Source: Verrucomicrobium sp. BvORR106 (lineage in GTDB: Bacteria > Verrucomicrobiota > Verrucomicrobiia > Verrucomicrobiales > Verrucomicrobiaceae). From it: a stretch of DNA of 43,073 nucleotides. The notes under the pieces are model-generated. The model saw only the letters and a list, made by a program, of their open reading frames with translations, was not told the DNA's origin and searched no databases. The DNA lies in NCBI RefSeq assembly GCF_000739655.1, contig NZ_BATR01000182.1:1-43073 (forward strand), written 5' to 3'. Positions 40,941-43,073 of this stretch are shown here, piece by piece. The first letter of the stretch is position 1. Each line of letters opens with the position of its first letter. The translations under genes and the position numbers were made by a program.

Positions 40941-41181
40941 GGTGAATCGGAGACAGGTTGGGAGCCGTTGCAACACTCAGCCCCTGCTCAGCAAATGATG
41001 CCCAGCACTATCTTCGCTAGGTACGTAAAAAGCACGACGGAGCGGCTGAGGGTTCCTCGGCATGGGGAAGGGAACGGCAGAAGGCCTGCATTGAGAGTGT
41101 GAATTTGCAGCCACTTCGTCAAGGGAAAACGGTTCCTCGGGACGTCCGGCCAAATTGGCAACCCTTGGACACTCGATTCGC

Positions 41182-41919
41182 CTACTCCTCCGCCTTCCCC
41201 GTCATGGGTACGAACCTCACCTCCATCACCTGCTCCTGCTTCAGCCTGCCGTCTTTCTTGCGGATAAGGACCAGGGATTGGTTCCCCAACTCTCCCACTG
41301 GGATGATGAGGCGGCCGCCTTCCTTGAGCTGATCGGTCAGCGGCTGGGGCACGTGATCCGGGGCGCAGGTGACGATGATGGTATCGAAGGGGGCCTGTTC
41401 CGGCCAGCCGGCATAGCCGTCGCCCACGCGCACCTGCACATTGTTATACCCTAGACGCTTGAGGTCCTTCTCCGCCTGCCGGCCAAGGGGTTCCACGATC
41501 TCGATCGTAAACACCTCTTTCACAAGCCGCGCCAGGACCGCAGCCTGATAGCCGGAGCCCGTACCGATCTCCAGCACCCGGTGCATGGGTTGGGGATCGA
41601 GGGCTTCCGACATGAAGGCCACGATGAAGGGCTGGGAGATGGTCTGCCGGTGACCGATGGGCAAGGGCCGATCGTCGTAGGCCTCTGAGCGATACTTGAG
41701 CGGCACAAACTCGTGCCGGGGCACCTCCAGCATGGCCTTCAGCACCCCATCATGCCGGATGCCCCGTTCTGGCACTCTAATCTGGGTCTCCACCATGCGC
41801 TTCCTCTCGATCTCATAGTCTCCGGCCCCGTCCTCCGCCTGACCGGCGGTAGGCAGCACGGGATCACAACCTGCGTTCATGGCCAGGAGACATGCGCAAC
41901 CCATGGGAAGCAGTCGCAT
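41182..41919 (-). CDS. pcm: Exported protein-L-isoaspartate O-methyltransferase
   Basis: 245 residues. The SAM-dependent PCMT core is clear: MVETQIRVPERGIRHDGVLKAMLEVPRHEFVP, YDDRPLPIGHRQTISQPFIVAFMSEAL, RVLEIGTGSGYQAAVLARLV (motif I), VQVRVGDGYAGWPEQAPFDTIIVTCAPDHVPQPL and LKEGGRLIIPVG. It would methylate isoaspartyl residues of damaged proteins for repair. Unlike the cytoplasmic E. coli enzyme, it starts with a signal-like segment (MRLLPMGCACLLAMNAGCDPVLPTAG), which may be a weak lipobox, so a periplasmic or membrane-tethered location is likely. It is divergent from the TetR gene across 118 bases. Confidence 0.92.
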   Translation of the reverse strand: MRLLPMGCACLLAMNAGCDPVLPTAGQAEDGAGDYEIERKRMVETQIRVPERGIRHDGVLKAMLEVPRHEFVPLKYRSEAYDDRPLPIGHRQTISQPFIVAFMSEALDPQPMHRVLEIGTGSGYQAAVLARLVKEVFTIEIVEPLGRQAEKDLKRLGYNNVQVRVGDGYAGWPEQAPFDTIIVTCAPDHVPQPLTDQLKEGGRLIIPVGELGNQSLVLIRKKDGRLKQEQVMEVRFVPMTGKAEE

Positions 41920-42012
41920 AAAGGAGTGGGTGCCAATTCACAGCCCTCCTGTTCAAAATCCGCTGTTCAAATGGTGCCCCAGTGAAAAAACTCACTTTTT
42001 AGTCGGCTGTAT

Positions 42013-42032
42013 AACTATACAGTTGTATAGTT
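42013..42032. promoter_or_regulatory. Palindromic operator just upstream of the TetR gene
   Basis: AACTATAC and GTATAGTT form a perfect 8-bp inverted repeat around AGTT, ending five bases before the TetR start codon. It also overlaps a TATAAC-like -10 element, and there is no Shine-Dalgarno between it and the ATG. This is the usual position for a TetR autorepression site that also controls the overlapping HlyD gene. A second small dyad, AGTGA/TCACT followed by T5, lies at 41981-42000. Confidence 0.65.
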
Positions 42033-42037
42033 CACCC

Positions 42038-42700
42038 ATGCCCCGCCCTTCCTCCCATGTTGACGAGAAACTCCTGGCCGCTGCGCGGGAGCTGCTTCCC
42101 ACGATGGGCTGCCATAAACTCAGCCTCCGCCAGGTGGCCAGCCATGCCGGGGTCAATCTGGGGATGTTTCACTACCACTTTGGGAACAAGGAAGCGTTTC
42201 TGGAGACGCTGATCAGCCGGACGTATGACGAGATCCTGGCCCGGCTTGAGCACACCTCCCAACCGGACGTCACACCTCTGGAAAACCTGCGGACGGCGCT
42301 CAACGCCCTCGGCCGCTGGGCGCGGGACCATCGGGAGCTGCTCATGCGACTCGCCGCGGACGCCATGGCTGGTGAGCAGGTGGTGATCAATGGTTTCGTC
42401 AAGAACCAGCCCCGCATCATTGGCACCATGGTGCCCCGCATGATGGCTGCGCAGGCGGCCGGGCAGCTTCCGGCGATTGCCGTGCCCCAGCTCATTGGCT
42501 TCATTGCCGGCAGCATCACCATGCCCTTTGTGGTGGGGACGGTGATGTCCAAGTTTGACCTCGTACCCGCCCCGCTTCTCGAGGGGCTGGAGAGCGCGGT
42601 TTTCAGTGACGAGGCCATTTCCCAACGCATCGACATGGCGCTCGCAGGGCTGCAATCGGCCCTGCCCCAGGCTGCCATTCCCAACCCGAAACCCACATGA
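42038..42700 (+). CDS. TetR-family transcriptional repressor
   Basis: 220 residues from ATG 42038; the frame is open upstream to 41879 but that part is not family-like. The N-terminal helix-turn-helix is DEKLLAAARELLPTMGCHKLSLRQVASHAGVNLGMFHYHFGNKEAFLETLI. The C-terminal ligand-binding half is helical (LRTALNALGRWARDHRELLMRLAADAM, LIGFIAGSITMPFVVGTVM). The start codon lies five bases after a perfect palindrome, so autoregulation is likely. Its stop overlaps the start of an HlyD-type gene (ATGA 42697-42700), an arrangement like CecR with the ybhG efflux operon in E. coli. It therefore probably represses an efflux system in response to a small hydrophobic ligand. Confidence 0.92.
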   Translation: MPRPSSHVDEKLLAAARELLPTMGCHKLSLRQVASHAGVNLGMFHYHFGNKEAFLETLISRTYDEILARLEHTSQPDVTPLENLRTALNALGRWARDHRELLMRLAADAMAGEQVVINGFVKNQPRIIGTMVPRMMAAQAAGQLPAIAVPQLIGFIAGSITMPFVVGTVMSKFDLVPAPLLEGLESAVFSDEAISQRIDMALAGLQSALPQAAIPNPKPT

Positions 42701-43073
42701 AAACTCCGCTTCCCATGCTCCTGGCCACCCTGCTGGCCCTCCCTGCATGCACCAAGAGCGATCCCAATCTGCTCAACGGCTACGTGGAGGCTGACTACGT
42801 CCGGGTGGCAGCCCCGGTGGCGGGCCGGCTGGTGAAGCGCGACGTCATGCGGGGAGATGCCATCACGACGGGCGCGCCGCTGTTCTCCCTGAACACGGAT
42901 GACGAACTGGCCGCCCGCAACGAGGCCGCCTCCCGGGTGGCCACCGCCGAGGCCCGGCTGGCCGACTTGCTGAAGGGCGATCGCCCTGAGGAACTGGACG
43001 CCAAGGATGCCAGCCTTCGCCAGGCCCAGGCCACCGCCGCCCTCTCGGCGGCAGAGTTAAAGCGCGCCGAGCC
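42697..43073 (+). CDS. HlyD-family periplasmic adaptor lipoprotein, 3' end beyond window
   Basis: At least 125 residues, running off the right edge. The N-terminus is a lipoprotein signal with a lipobox (LALPAC, C18), so it should be anchored in the inner or outer membrane. The mature start NGYVEADYVRVAAPVAGRLVKRDVMRGDAITTGAPLFSLNTDD is the biotinyl-lipoyl-like half-motif of membrane-fusion proteins. It is followed by the first part of the helical hairpin (ARNEAASRVATAEARLADLLKGDRPEEL), which resembles YbhG-type adaptors. ABC transporter subunits would be expected downstream. It is translationally coupled to the TetR gene by ATGA. Confidence 0.88.
   Translation, partial: MKTPLPMLLATLLALPACTKSDPNLLNGYVEADYVRVAAPVAGRLVKRDVMRGDAITTGAPLFSLNTDDELAARNEAASRVATAEARLADLLKGDRPEELDAKDASLRQAQATAALSAAELKRAE

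Overview
The window looks like a chromosomal segment of a member of the Verrucomicrobiota, probably near Verrucomicrobium/Prosthecobacter. This is inferred from gene families, not from a marker gene. The evidence is a DUF1549/DUF1553 cytochrome paired with a DUF1501 protein, a PVC-type membrane-bound dehydrogenase with a C-terminal haem domain, a sigma factor/FecR pair of the Rhodopirellula/Verrucomicrobium kind, twin-arginine secreted oxidoreductases, and a GC-rich base composition. I see no rRNA, tRNA, CRISPR array, prophage or intact insertion sequence.

Layout. 1-9978: two regulatory cassettes around a degradative pair. An ECF sigma factor, a one-TM anti-sigma-like protein and a secreted protein cut by the window edge form a minus-strand operon joined by 4-base ATGA overlaps. 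Next come the minus-strand PSD1 cytochrome and DUF1501 genes, then, divergently, a second sigma factor overlapping a FecR-type regulator, and a Tat-exported Gfo/Idh/MocA oxidoreductase. 10019-20624: housekeeping genes (trpD, a YqgE/AlgH protein, metG, a small TPR protein, a PpiD-like chaperone), a 1291-residue coiled-coil/TPR secreted protein and a nitroreductase. A 265-bp element made of inverted repeats lies between the YqgE gene and metG. 20642-26778: citrate synthase with a clear terminator, a secreted protein of unknown function, a DUF2238 membrane protein, and sucC-VOC-sucD, in which a glyoxalase-fold gene separates the two succinyl-CoA ligase genes. 26944-29708: a partner-switching cassette (RsbW-like kinase, STAS antagonist, membrane PP2C phosphatase). 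29806-39918: an RsuA-type pseudouridine synthase, small membrane proteins, a 1427-residue PVC dehydrogenase flanked by two paralogous WTIQEQV-motif membrane proteins, an amidohydrolase and an M19 dipeptidase-like protein. 39945-43073: a HEAT-like secreted protein, an exported PCMT, and a TetR regulator with a palindromic operator overlapping an HlyD-type adaptor lipoprotein that runs off the window.

The most unusual signals are these: (i) dispersed, degenerate 7-bp-period repeats at gene boundaries, which supply stop codons and abut start codons; (ii) the coiled-coil protein, whose units are 31, 38 or 45 residues, that is 3 plus a multiple of 7; (iii) the WTIQEQV paralogue pair with a nearby 50-codon ORF carrying a perfect Shine-Dalgarno; (iv) an M19 homologue lacking several metal ligands; (v) the 265-bp inverted-repeat element.
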